A stretch of DNA of 64,000 nt from NCBI GenBank assembly GCA_035559595.1, contig DATMBF010000020.1:62001-126000 (forward strand), in the 5' to 3' direction. Source of the DNA: DATMBF01 sp035559595. GTDB lineage: Bacteria > Bacteroidota > Ignavibacteria > UBA10030. The notes beneath the pieces are model-generated. The model ran no database searches. It had not been told where the DNA came from and saw only the letters and a program-made list of their open reading frames with translations. Below are positions 17,378 through 25,110 of the stretch, piece by piece. Each line of letters begins with the position of its first letter. The stretch's first letter is position 1. The translations under genes and the position numbers were made by a program.

Positions 17378-18360
17378 CCTGTAGCGTCGCTCCCGATCCC
17401 TGCCTTTACGAGGTCGTGCAGGTGCACCATGCCGACAGGCTTGTGATTGCCATCGACGACGACAAGCTGGGTAATGTTGTAGGTCTCCATCTCCTCCAGA
17501 GCTACTGCGGCCAGCATGCCCAGCCGAATTGTCTTCGGATTCTTCGTCATTACCTGAGCTGCTTTGACGTTGGAAACATCCGTCGTACGCTGAAGCAATC
17601 GCCGAAGATCACCATCGGTGATGATTCCGCTCAAGGTGCCGCTGTCATTGATCACGCAGGTGGCTCCAAGACGCTTCTTCGTCATCACGTAAATGGCCTC
17701 TGAAAGGGGAACTGACTCATGCACAATGGGAACATCTTCACCGGTAACCATGATCTCTTCTATCTTCAAGAGGAGTCGCTTGCCAATATTCCCGCCCGGA
17801 TGAAACATGGCAAAATCCTCTTTTGTGAAATTGCGCTTGTCCAGCAGCGCAATCGCCAGCGCATCACCCATAGCGAGTGTAGCCGTTGTCGAAGCGGTTG
17901 GAGCGAGATCGTGCGGGCAGGCTTCTTCTTTCACGCTGATATCCAGAACGAGATCGCTTTGCTTGGCAAGGTGCGACGAAGCGTTCCCCACCATGGAGAT
18001 AATCTTCACGCCGATACGTCGAAACATCGGAATGAGCTGCCGTATCTCATCCGTATCGCCGCTTTTCGAGATACAAATAACGATGTCCTCTTTACGGACC
18101 ATTCCCAGGTCACCATGGACAGCGTCGGAAGGATGCAGGAAAATCGCCGCTGTGCCAGTGGAGTTCATCGTCGCCACCACCTTGCGTGCAACGATACCTG
18201 ACTTTCCCATCCCTGTCACAATGACCCGCCCACGGCAGTTATAGATCAACTCAACTGCTTCCGCAAACGCGCCATTGATCTTTGACTCAAGATCGGCAAC
18301 GGCAGCCGCCTCAATGCGAATAACCTCTCTGCCTTTTTCAATCGCTGAAGGTGCTTTCAT
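17374..18360 (-). CDS. kdsD: D-arabinose 5-phosphate isomerase (KdsD/KpsF)
   Basis: This enzyme makes arabinose 5-phosphate from ribulose 5-phosphate, the first committed step toward Kdo. The 328 residues contain an N-terminal sugar isomerase (SIS) domain (VIVTGMGKSGIVARKVVATMNSTG and ICISKSGDTDEIRQLIP) and two C-terminal CBS domains (from about 205). The conserved LAPTASTTATLAMGDALA lies between. Length matches the family. It overlaps lptC (4 nt) and the unknown 255-residue gene (4 nt), consistent with translational coupling through the cluster. Confidence 0.95.
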   Translation of the reverse strand: MKAPSAIEKGREVIRIEAAAVADLESKINGAFAEAVELIYNCRGRVIVTGMGKSGIVARKVVATMNSTGTAAIFLHPSDAVHGDLGMVRKEDIVICISKSGDTDEIRQLIPMFRRIGVKIISMVGNASSHLAKQSDLVLDISVKEEACPHDLAPTASTTATLAMGDALAIALLDKRNFTKEDFAMFHPGGNIGKRLLLKIEEIMVTGEDVPIVHESVPLSEAIYVMTKKRLGATCVINDSGTLSGIITDGDLRRLLQRTTDVSNVKAAQVMTKNPKTIRLGMLAAVALEEMETYNITQLVVVDGNHKPVGMVHLHDLVKAGIGSDATG

Positions 18361-19124
18361 TGACTGGACATGAATTGAGCGAGACGTTGGAATAATGACC
18401 GACGCCTTGGGGTCGGTAACACAATGTTTCCTTCAAGGGAAACCTTGGTTCGAATCTGGTTATACGTTCGGAATGCATGAATGAGGTCTGCGTCCGAAAA
18501 ACTCGAGATCTCGGTAAACAAGCGCGATGCATCGAACGCCCGCCGGGGATCACGGACGTTCTTATGGAGCATCAGCTCGTTGTAGAAATTCGTCGGCGGA
18601 ATAAGATGATTCACCTGCGATTTTCTGTCATGGATCCACACTCGCTGGTCCTGCGCACACAGGGCGAGGTTCATCGGCTCGTGGTGTGTCGTAGTCATGG
18701 ATACTTCTCTGATCGCTCGACCGCAGATTGGACACCCCTCCCCGGGCGACCAATACGAAAGCGACCACCGTTTCTGTTCTCCATCGAGCGAGGGTTCACC
18801 CTCGCCGCTTATCGTCACAATCTCGAACTCAATTTGATCGTCCAGCTGTTCGCGAACCGTCGCCGAGATTGTCTGCCGATCGGTGTGAATCATTCCGACA
18901 GCAAAAATCTGAGGCAATGGCGATTCCAGGTCGACACGCGCATCAGGGGGAGCCAACACATAGTTGCCCCCTCCCCTTCTTCCGGCTGCGACCACCAGCC
19001 ATTGCAAAACATTTCGCCGGTATGAATCGTATCCTCCTCGCCCTTCAGGAAGGAGCCAGAGAAGGATATCCCGTTCCAACGACGTGAGTGGTCTTGGGAA
19101 ATTCTCATTTGCGTTCATGTGCAC
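18357..19124 (-). CDS. unknown protein in the Kdo/Lpt cluster, CPICGR motif
   Basis: I do not recognise a family for these 255 residues. There is no signal peptide or membrane helix, so it is probably cytoplasmic. Visible features are a basic Arg/Gly-rich segment (LPEGRGGYDSYRRN and AAGRRGGGNY, about 29-55) and a central CPICGR with only one CxxC pair. A later Cys in LALCAQDQRVW together with HH in TTTHHEP could complete a metal site. A basic C-terminus (TPRRRSLFQR) closes it. The gene overlaps kdsC by 20 nt and kdsD by 4 nt, so it is wedged into the operon and likely contributes to lipopolysaccharide work. Start could be M3. Confidence 0.7.
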   Translation of the reverse strand: MHMNANENFPRPLTSLERDILLWLLPEGRGGYDSYRRNVLQWLVVAAGRRGGGNYVLAPPDARVDLESPLPQIFAVGMIHTDRQTISATVREQLDDQIEFEIVTISGEGEPSLDGEQKRWSLSYWSPGEGCPICGRAIREVSMTTTHHEPMNLALCAQDQRVWIHDRKSQVNHLIPPTNFYNELMLHKNVRDPRRAFDASRLFTEISSFSDADLIHAFRTYNQIRTKVSLEGNIVLPTPRRRSLFQRLAQFMSSQ

Positions 19125-19611
19125 TCATCACCAGATCGATCACCTCTCGCACCGCCCCGTCACCCCCGCGGCGTCGACAGACATAATCAACACGTTTCTT
19201 CACCGCCTCCACGGCATCAGACGGAGCAGCGGAGAACCCACACACTTCGAGAATTGGAATATCTGGTACATCATCCCCCATGGCCGCGATCTCCTCATCG
19301 CCTAACCGCAGCTTGGCTTTCAAAGAGTGATAAACGGAAAGCTTATCCGACAGATTCTGATACACATGGCGGATGCCGAGTTCTTCAGCCCGTCGCTGCA
19401 CAAGCTCCGACACACGACCCGTGACAATTCCCACCTGAAACCCTTGCTTTTGAAATTGAACGATTCCGTACCCGTCCTTGATGTTAAACTTTTTGAACTC
19501 GTCCCCTTTTTCTGAAAAGTAGATCCCTCCATCGGTCATCACACCGTCCACATCGAGAAGGAGGAGCTTGATCTTCTTAAGGGCGGATTTCGCAAAACGT
19601 TTCCGTGACAA
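19105..19611 (-). CDS. kdsC: 3-deoxy-D-manno-octulosonate 8-phosphate phosphatase KdsC
   Basis: KdsC removes phosphate from Kdo 8-phosphate. The 168 residues form a small HAD phosphatase with the nucleophile motif LLLDVDGVMTDGGIYF. Further signatures are FNIKDGYGIVQFQ, GIVTGRVSELVQRRAEELGI and the metal motif AAMGDDVPDIPIL, all in KdsC order. No cap domain, as expected. It is 14 nt downstream of kdsA and overlaps the unknown gene downstream by 20 nt. Confidence 0.95.
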   Translation of the reverse strand: MSRKRFAKSALKKIKLLLLDVDGVMTDGGIYFSEKGDEFKKFNIKDGYGIVQFQKQGFQVGIVTGRVSELVQRRAEELGIRHVYQNLSDKLSVYHSLKAKLRLGDEEIAAMGDDVPDIPILEVCGFSAAPSDAVEAVKKRVDYVCRRRGGDGAVREVIDLVMSAHERK

Positions 19612-19625
19612 ATCGGGTCGTAGTC

Positions 19626-20459
19626 TTATGGAAGAGAAAGGTTCTGCTCTTTGACAAACCGATCGATCGAAACGACCTGCTTCAACAGGTCCTCCATGCG
19701 ATCCAATTTCAGCTGGCTTTCCTGATCGCTCAGCGCGCGACGCGGATTCGGATGTGTCTCAACAAACAGCGCATCACAACCGACAGCAACTCCAGCTCGC
19801 GCAATGGGGAAAATGAATTCCGGCTGGCCGCCGCTCTTCGTCCCAGAAGCGCCCGGAAGCTGCACGGAATGCGTCGCGTCAAGCACGACCGGATACCCTG
19901 TCTTTCTCATGATTGCGAGCGAGCGCATATCGACAACAAGGTTGTTATAGCCAAACGTCGTCCCCCGCTCTGTAAGAAGAATTCGTTTGTTGCCGGTGGA
20001 GCTCACCTTTTCGGCTGCGAGCTTCATATCGACAGGCGCAAGGAATTGCCCCTTTTTGATATTCACGGCCCTTCCGGTCCGACCCGCGGCCTGCAGAAGC
20101 TCGGTTTGCCTGCAGAGGAACGCGGGGATTTGGAGAATATCAGCCACGTCAGCAGCAGCTTCCGCTTCTTCTGGAGAATGAATATCGGTCAATATGGGAA
20201 CCTCCATCTCCGTTTTGACTTCTTCGAGAATCGCCAGAGCTTTTTCCGGACCAATCGTTGAAAAGGAGAATCCGCTCGACCGGTTCGCCTTCTTGTACGA
20301 GGATTTAAAGATAAACGGTATTCCGAATCGTGCAGTGAGATTCTTGAGGCGATCGGCAGTTTTCAAGACAAGGTCCCGACTTTCCACAACACAGGGACCC
20401 GCAATCAGCACCAATGGCCGTCGATCACCTATGGCGATATTTCCAACTTTGACAACCAC
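19626..20459 (-). CDS. kdsA: 3-deoxy-8-phosphooctulonate (Kdo-8-P) synthase
   Basis: KdsA condenses arabinose 5-phosphate with phosphoenolpyruvate. The 277 residues carry LVLIAGPCVVES, FKSSYKKANRSS (phosphate/PEP binding), LTDIHSPEEAEAAA and GTTFGYNNLVVDMRSL, a motif set specific for Kdo8P rather than DAHP synthases. It is the first gene of the minus-strand envelope cluster and is divergent from ispE across 101 nt. Together with kdsD and kdsC it gives three of the four usual Kdo steps; kdsB is not seen. Confidence 0.96.
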   Translation of the reverse strand: MVVKVGNIAIGDRRPLVLIAGPCVVESRDLVLKTADRLKNLTARFGIPFIFKSSYKKANRSSGFSFSTIGPEKALAILEEVKTEMEVPILTDIHSPEEAEAAADVADILQIPAFLCRQTELLQAAGRTGRAVNIKKGQFLAPVDMKLAAEKVSSTGNKRILLTERGTTFGYNNLVVDMRSLAIMRKTGYPVVLDATHSVQLPGASGTKSGGQPEFIFPIARAGVAVGCDALFVETHPNPRRALSDQESQLKLDRMEDLLKQVVSIDRFVKEQNLSLP

Positions 20460-20560
20460 AGTGTAGCGATAAACATACGAAAAATTGCGCGCAAGAACAA
20501 AAACGCAGAGGAAGCAGTTTTCTTGATTCTCCTCACTTTAAGCTGTATTTTCTCGGAGCC

Positions 20561-21421
20561 ATGAAGCTGCGAGCGTACGCAAAAATCAATCTGGGACTTC
20601 AAATCCTCGACAAACGAGAGGATGGATACCACAACATTGAGACTGTGTTTCATCAGATCAATTGGTACGATGAACTCGAATTAGAGAGATCGGACTCGGG
20701 AATTTCACTGAATACCGCCTCTGCCAACGTGCCAAATGATGAAACCAATCTGTGCGTACACGCTGCGAAACTTCTTGCAGAGCTCTCGGGAGCAAAAGCG
20801 GGTGCCCGAATCACTCTCAAAAAATCTATTCCCGTCGGTGCCGGCCTCGGCGGTGGAAGCTCCGACGCGGCAGCCGTCCTGCTCGGCTTGAATTCACTCT
20901 GGGACCTGCACCTACCACCTGACCGGCTTCATCCTCTAGCGGAAAAGCTCGGCTCGGATGTCCCCTATTTCCTTGTTGGGGGTACGGTGTATGGGACAGG
21001 TCGCGGCGAGACTCTGGAGCCCATTGACCTCCAGCTCCCTTACTGGATTCTTGTCTGCACACCCCCAGTACATATTTCGACAGCCTGGGCATATGCCAAC
21101 TTCCGCAAGAATCCCTACCTTCGACGTGAGGACCTCCGTGCCCTCGTGACCAATGCACTGAGCCAGCCGCAGGTGCTTCTCAACAAACTTCGCAATGATT
21201 TTGAGTCTACGGTGTTTCGGCAGTATCCGGAAGTCATGCACCTTAAGGAGAAATTGATTCGCGGGGGAGCCGACTTTGCGTTGATGAGTGGAAGCGGGTC
21301 CTCGGTGTTTGGATTCTTCAGCAACGAACGTTACGTGCGCGAACTCCATGATCGCCTCGCTCAATCCTATGCCGTCTCGTTGACTGAACCCTACTTTCAA
21401 CCCCAACCAGTTCTCAGCTAA
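20561..21421 (+). CDS. ispE: 4-diphosphocytidyl-2-C-methyl-D-erythritol kinase
   Basis: IspE phosphorylates CDP-methylerythritol in the non-mevalonate isoprenoid pathway. The 286 residues open with LRAYAKINLGLQILDKREDGYHNIETVF and show the GHMP ATP loop IPVGAGLGGGSSDAAAVL. The C-terminal signature LMSGSGSSVFGFF is also present. Length is typical. The gene is divergent from kdsA. The ATG follows CGGAG by only 2 nt; a weak TTGATT-17-TATTTT pair at 20523-20551 would give an almost leaderless transcript, so I do not list it as a promoter. Confidence 0.96.
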   Translation: MKLRAYAKINLGLQILDKREDGYHNIETVFHQINWYDELELERSDSGISLNTASANVPNDETNLCVHAAKLLAELSGAKAGARITLKKSIPVGAGLGGGSSDAAAVLLGLNSLWDLHLPPDRLHPLAEKLGSDVPYFLVGGTVYGTGRGETLEPIDLQLPYWILVCTPPVHISTAWAYANFRKNPYLRREDLRALVTNALSQPQVLLNKLRNDFESTVFRQYPEVMHLKEKLIRGGADFALMSGSGSSVFGFFSNERYVRELHDRLAQSYAVSLTEPYFQPQPVLS

Positions 21422-21425
21422 AATC

Positions 21426-23390
21426 TTGCACGACCTCCCGCCCGCTTTTCGGATTCGTTTCCCACGACTTCTCTGCCTTTTGCTTCTCTTGTATCTGATG
21501 AACTTCCATGCCGCAGGCCAGTCCGCACAAACTCCAGCAGACACAACAACGGTAGACTCCGTTCGTGTGCGATTCATTCCCTCCATCGGTAAGGTTCTCG
21601 GTCTTATCGACACAACTTCATCCCTCTACCACGACCAATTCATCTGGACTGATGCAAAGTATTTGGGTGACCTTTTGAATCGACTCCCTGGCTGGTTTGT
21701 GCGGGAATTTGGTGAGCCTGGTCAGCCGAGCCAGTCATGGTTTCTTGGATCAGACTGGCGGGGGATATCGTTTTTGGTCGACGGCAGAGCGCTCCACGAT
21801 CCCGTGACGAGCACATTCAACCTCTACGACTTTCCGATCGAATTCGTCGATCACCTCGAAGTCTTAAGTGCTGGAGAGGCAATCGCGCTCGGCTCGAACA
21901 CAACTGTCCCGACGATCAATATCGTCACACGCCAATATAATGCGCCCCGTCCGATAACGAAGATCCGATTTCACCAGGGTCCCAACGAGCATCTGCTGAC
22001 TGACGCCCTCTTTACCCAGAATGTTGCGACTGCGACAAATCTGATGATTGGCGTTCAGCGACAGGTGACCGATGGACGATTCTCCAACGCCTCGTACGAC
22101 TCGTGGAGCGTTCGTGCTCGAGTTCGGTATAACGTGTCGGAGAAGGTAAATCTTGCCCTCACTGAGCTGTACACGAAAGCAACAACCGGAGCAAATGGCG
22201 GTGTGTTTGTGGACAGCACTCGATCCATTTTCGACGAGAGATTGGCAACCGTCCACTACGCCAATGCGCGTGAAGAGCGATCACGACACGATTTGACATT
22301 CTCGCTCATCGCCAAACCGTTCGCGGACTCACTCTGGCTCACTCAAGCCGCTTTGTATTCCTCTACAGCTGAGAGAGTGTTTCAGGACCCCGGTTCGACA
22401 ATCAATCAGTCGGTCGGAACTTATAGGTGGTCTTTTCTTGGTGGACGAGTTTACCAACGTCTCCATCATGGCTTTGTCACCGCATTCATGGGGGGTCAAG
22501 CTGAGCAACGATCGATAAGCGCTTTCGCTACTTTCCCGGCTCGCCGCATGAATCAGTCCTCTATCTTCGCCACTGCAGAGGCGACACTCCTCAGTCACAT
22601 TACTCTTTCAGGTTCGGCAAAACAGGATTTCTACGACGATGCGAACCTTCTCGCTTTCGGAGGGAAGATGACGTTCTTTGCCAGTGAATACGCTCATGCT
22701 TCTGCCGAATACTCCAAATCCTCCCGCTATCCTTCTCTCTTCGAAACGTTGCTCCTGTCTCCGATCTCATCACTCCCTCCCTTTGAAAAACACAGGGTCA
22801 CCTCACTCAATCTGACCATCGGGTCCGTGCGTTCCTCTTTCATGACAACACTGACTGCATTTCGAAGAGCAATCGAAAATGCTGTTATGGCTCGTCCCAT
22901 TACTTCCAGTGGCAGATATATCTTCCCGCAACTTGAAACAGTTCGTTCCATCACTGTTCAAGGTCTGGCCGTTGCTGTTGACGTTCGTGTCTGGAAACTT
23001 CGTGCCTCTGGTCAGGGAACATACATTAAGCCGTACCGGACGAGCAGTGAGAATTTTTCGCTTCCAACGTTAACGCTGTCCGGCGAGCTTTCCTTCAGGG
23101 ACACATTCTTTCAGGACAACCTTGATGCGCGATTGGCTTTTCGGGCCCGTTATGCCGCCAAAAACAGAGGGATGCGGTTCATTCCCGCATACACAATGTT
23201 TGTCTTTAATGATCGTTCGGAGATAGGAGAATTTGCAACGTTCGATCTTTATGGAGTATTCAAGATTGGCGACGCATTGATCAATCTCGTCTGGGAAAAC
23301 GTTCCGGATATCAATTACATTACCACCCCCGTCTACCCCATGCTTGGGAGATCCATCAGACTGGGTGTGAACTGGGTGTTTTTCGACTGA
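21426..23390 (+). CDS. outer-membrane beta-barrel protein with TonB-receptor-type plug
   Basis: A 654-residue secreted protein. The signal peptide (about 1-32: LLCLLLLLYLMNFHAAGQS) begins at a TTG codon four bases after the ispE stop; no in-frame ATG lies between the upstream stop and this point. Residues about 70-170 look like a TonB-dependent receptor plug: YLGDLLNRLPGWFVREFG, ISFLVDGRALHDP, IEFVDHLEVLSAGEAIALGSNTTVPTINIVTRQY. The rest has alternating strands and ends in a terminal aromatic strand (GVNWVFFD) typical of outer-membrane insertion signals. No TonB box is obvious and it lacks the carboxypeptidase-like N-domain. Ligand unknown. Confidence 0.82.
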   Translation: MHDLPPAFRIRFPRLLCLLLLLYLMNFHAAGQSAQTPADTTTVDSVRVRFIPSIGKVLGLIDTTSSLYHDQFIWTDAKYLGDLLNRLPGWFVREFGEPGQPSQSWFLGSDWRGISFLVDGRALHDPVTSTFNLYDFPIEFVDHLEVLSAGEAIALGSNTTVPTINIVTRQYNAPRPITKIRFHQGPNEHLLTDALFTQNVATATNLMIGVQRQVTDGRFSNASYDSWSVRARVRYNVSEKVNLALTELYTKATTGANGGVFVDSTRSIFDERLATVHYANAREERSRHDLTFSLIAKPFADSLWLTQAALYSSTAERVFQDPGSTINQSVGTYRWSFLGGRVYQRLHHGFVTAFMGGQAEQRSISAFATFPARRMNQSSIFATAEATLLSHITLSGSAKQDFYDDANLLAFGGKMTFFASEYAHASAEYSKSSRYPSLFETLLLSPISSLPPFEKHRVTSLNLTIGSVRSSFMTTLTAFRRAIENAVMARPITSSGRYIFPQLETVRSITVQGLAVAVDVRVWKLRASGQGTYIKPYRTSSENFSLPTLTLSGELSFRDTFFQDNLDARLAFRARYAAKNRGMRFIPAYTMFVFNDRSEIGEFATFDLYGVFKIGDALINLVWENVPDINYITTPVYPMLGRSIRLGVNWVFFD

Positions 23391-23926
23391 TGGGAATTAT
23401 CGTAACAGTTTTTGGAAGCGCCAAGCCTGCTGAGGGTGAGAAAGAATATCGGGAGGCCTACGAAGTCGGCTATGTGCTTGGCAAAGCGGGATTTGTCGTG
23501 TGCAACGGCGGATATGGCGGAACCATGGAGGCATCAGCACGAGGGGCAAAAGAGGCTGGAGGAAAGACGATCGGCGTCACCGCCGAAATCTTCGCGCGTC
23601 ATGCAAATCCTTGGATTGATCAGGAAATCCGCATGAAATCTCTTGTCGAGCGCCTTATGAAACTTATCGAGCTCGGGAGCGCATATATTGTGCTCAGGGG
23701 TGGAACGGGAACACTTCTCGAACTTGCCGCAGTGTGGGAGTTCATCACCAAAAGATTGATCGCCGAAAAACCGATTATTACCATCGGCACATTCTGGGAT
23801 GACGTTGTTAGAACCGTGAAAACACAGCTTCTGCGGGAAGGGTTGGAGGATGCAGCAACCAGTATTGTGCGAGCCGCATCGCCGTCAGAGTGCCTCCGTC
23901 TCCTTCAATCGCGGCTTGGCCAGTAA
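23390..23926 (+). CDS. LOG/lysine decarboxylase-like Rossmann protein
   Basis: A 178-residue protein of the LOG-like superfamily (TIGR00725-type). Motifs are VTVFGSAKP at the N-terminus, CNGGYGGTMEASARGA and the nucleotide-binding RGGTGTLLELAAVWEF, corresponding to the PGGxGTxxE signature with Pro replaced by Arg. Plant-type LOG proteins release cytokinin bases from nucleotide phosphates, but many bacterial members have unknown substrates, so I call only the fold. Its ATG overlaps the upstream stop (TGATG). Its 3' end overlaps the convergent glycosyltransferase gene by 22 nt. Confidence 0.83.
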   Translation: MGIIVTVFGSAKPAEGEKEYREAYEVGYVLGKAGFVVCNGGYGGTMEASARGAKEAGGKTIGVTAEIFARHANPWIDQEIRMKSLVERLMKLIELGSAYIVLRGGTGTLLELAAVWEFITKRLIAEKPIITIGTFWDDVVRTVKTQLLREGLEDAATSIVRAASPSECLRLLQSRLGQ

Positions 23927-25038
23927 GCATTCCCCGTTTGAACAACAGCGTGAAGGAACTTCTCCATCAGATCTGCGGATTTATCCCAGCTAAACGAACG
24001 AGCCCATTCGAGAGCATGATGTGCAAGTTCGTTCCTCAGAGTTTTATCCTCAATCACCTGAAGAATTCTGTTCTTGAGTTGATCAATGTCCCCATAAGGA
24101 TAGAGCAGTCCCGTTCTCCCATTGACGACGGAATCACGCAGTCCGGGCACATCGCTCGCCACAACGGGCACTCCACATGAATTGGCCTCTAAGACCGTCA
24201 GTCCCCACCCCTCTTTGATTGAACAATTGACCACCACCGAGCATTGTTGAAGAAGCTCGACCTTCTCTTTCTCGGGGACAAATCCTCGGAAATCAACGCG
24301 AGACGAAATTCCTAACTTCTGCGAGAGTTCTTCCAACCCGCGCCGCGCGTCTCCCTCGCCGACGATCAGCAGCTTCGCGTCGGGGATACGATCTGAGATC
24401 TGTCGAAAGGCCATGAGGAGATGATCAACGCTCTTGTATTTTTTCAGTCGGCCGAAGTGTCCGATGAGGACTTCGCCCGCATTGTCCCCGCTCCCTGGTC
24501 GGTAAACGCCATGATCAACAGCATTCGGAACAACGGCAATCTGCTCGTTCGAAAACCCTGATTCAATAAGCTCCTTTTTCGTGCTTTCCGAAACCGCCGC
24601 AATCGGAATCCGACGATAAGCTCGAAGGGCCATTCGCTCGTTCAGGTAAACATAGGAGCCTAACAGATTTCCTGCCTCTTTCATTATAGCCTTTCCAAAG
24701 AGATGATGAATAATGCCAGCGAGCGGCCTGCGAACGTACAGTGGCGTGTAGAACGGGATCTTGTTCACATCATCTACGACAATATCAAAATTTCGAGAGG
24801 CGAGTCTGCGAATGTAGAATGAAGGGACGGTCAAATGGAAAGTGTTGCGGTGACCGCGGCGAATGATGGTGATCCCGTCGATTGTCTCTTCACGCGGGAG
24901 AGGCTGAAGTGCCGAGCACAAAAGAGTAACCGCATGGCCTCTGGTAACCAACCGTTTGAAGATCTCATGAAGATGAACCTCGGCTCCGCCTCCGAGCGGA
25001 TGCCGGATGTCCTGCCAGTTGATGACAAGGATCTTCAT
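23905..25038 (-). CDS. glycosyltransferase family 4 (GT-B fold)
   Basis: A 377-residue glycosyltransferase. The N-terminal acceptor domain includes PLGGGAEVHLHEIFKRLVTRGHAVTLL, the usual glycine loop of GT4 enzymes. The C-terminal donor domain has IGHFGRLKKYKSVDHLL, LLIVGEGDARRGLEEL and CSIKEGWGLTVLEANSCGVPVVASDVPGLRDSV, the ExxxxxxxE nucleotide-sugar region. It probably adds sugar to a lipid carrier or surface glycan in the cytoplasm. The neighbouring DUF2723 gene may act in the same glycan pathway. It overlaps the LOG-family gene tail to tail. Confidence 0.88.
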   Translation of the reverse strand: MKILVINWQDIRHPLGGGAEVHLHEIFKRLVTRGHAVTLLCSALQPLPREETIDGITIIRRGHRNTFHLTVPSFYIRRLASRNFDIVVDDVNKIPFYTPLYVRRPLAGIIHHLFGKAIMKEAGNLLGSYVYLNERMALRAYRRIPIAAVSESTKKELIESGFSNEQIAVVPNAVDHGVYRPGSGDNAGEVLIGHFGRLKKYKSVDHLLMAFRQISDRIPDAKLLIVGEGDARRGLEELSQKLGISSRVDFRGFVPEKEKVELLQQCSVVVNCSIKEGWGLTVLEANSCGVPVVASDVPGLRDSVVNGRTGLLYPYGDIDQLKNRILQVIEDKTLRNELAHHALEWARSFSWDKSADLMEKFLHAVVQTGNAYWPSRD

Positions 25039-25047
25039 GGGGTATGC

Positions 25048-25086
25048 TTAAGAATAGCAAAGGGGAACCGCGCCAACGGCTCCCCT
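25048..25086 (-). terminator. intrinsic terminator after the DUF2723 gene
   Basis: On the minus strand a 10-bp stem (arms 25077-25086 and 25061-25070, one G-U wobble) with a 6-nt loop (25071-25076) is followed by a U-rich stretch (TTTGCTATTCTT). It lies 25 nt past the stop of the DUF2723 gene and before the glycosyltransferase start, so the two genes are probably separate transcription units. Confidence 0.75.
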
Positions 25087-25110
25087 CGGAAATGGCCTGT
25101 GATCAACCTG

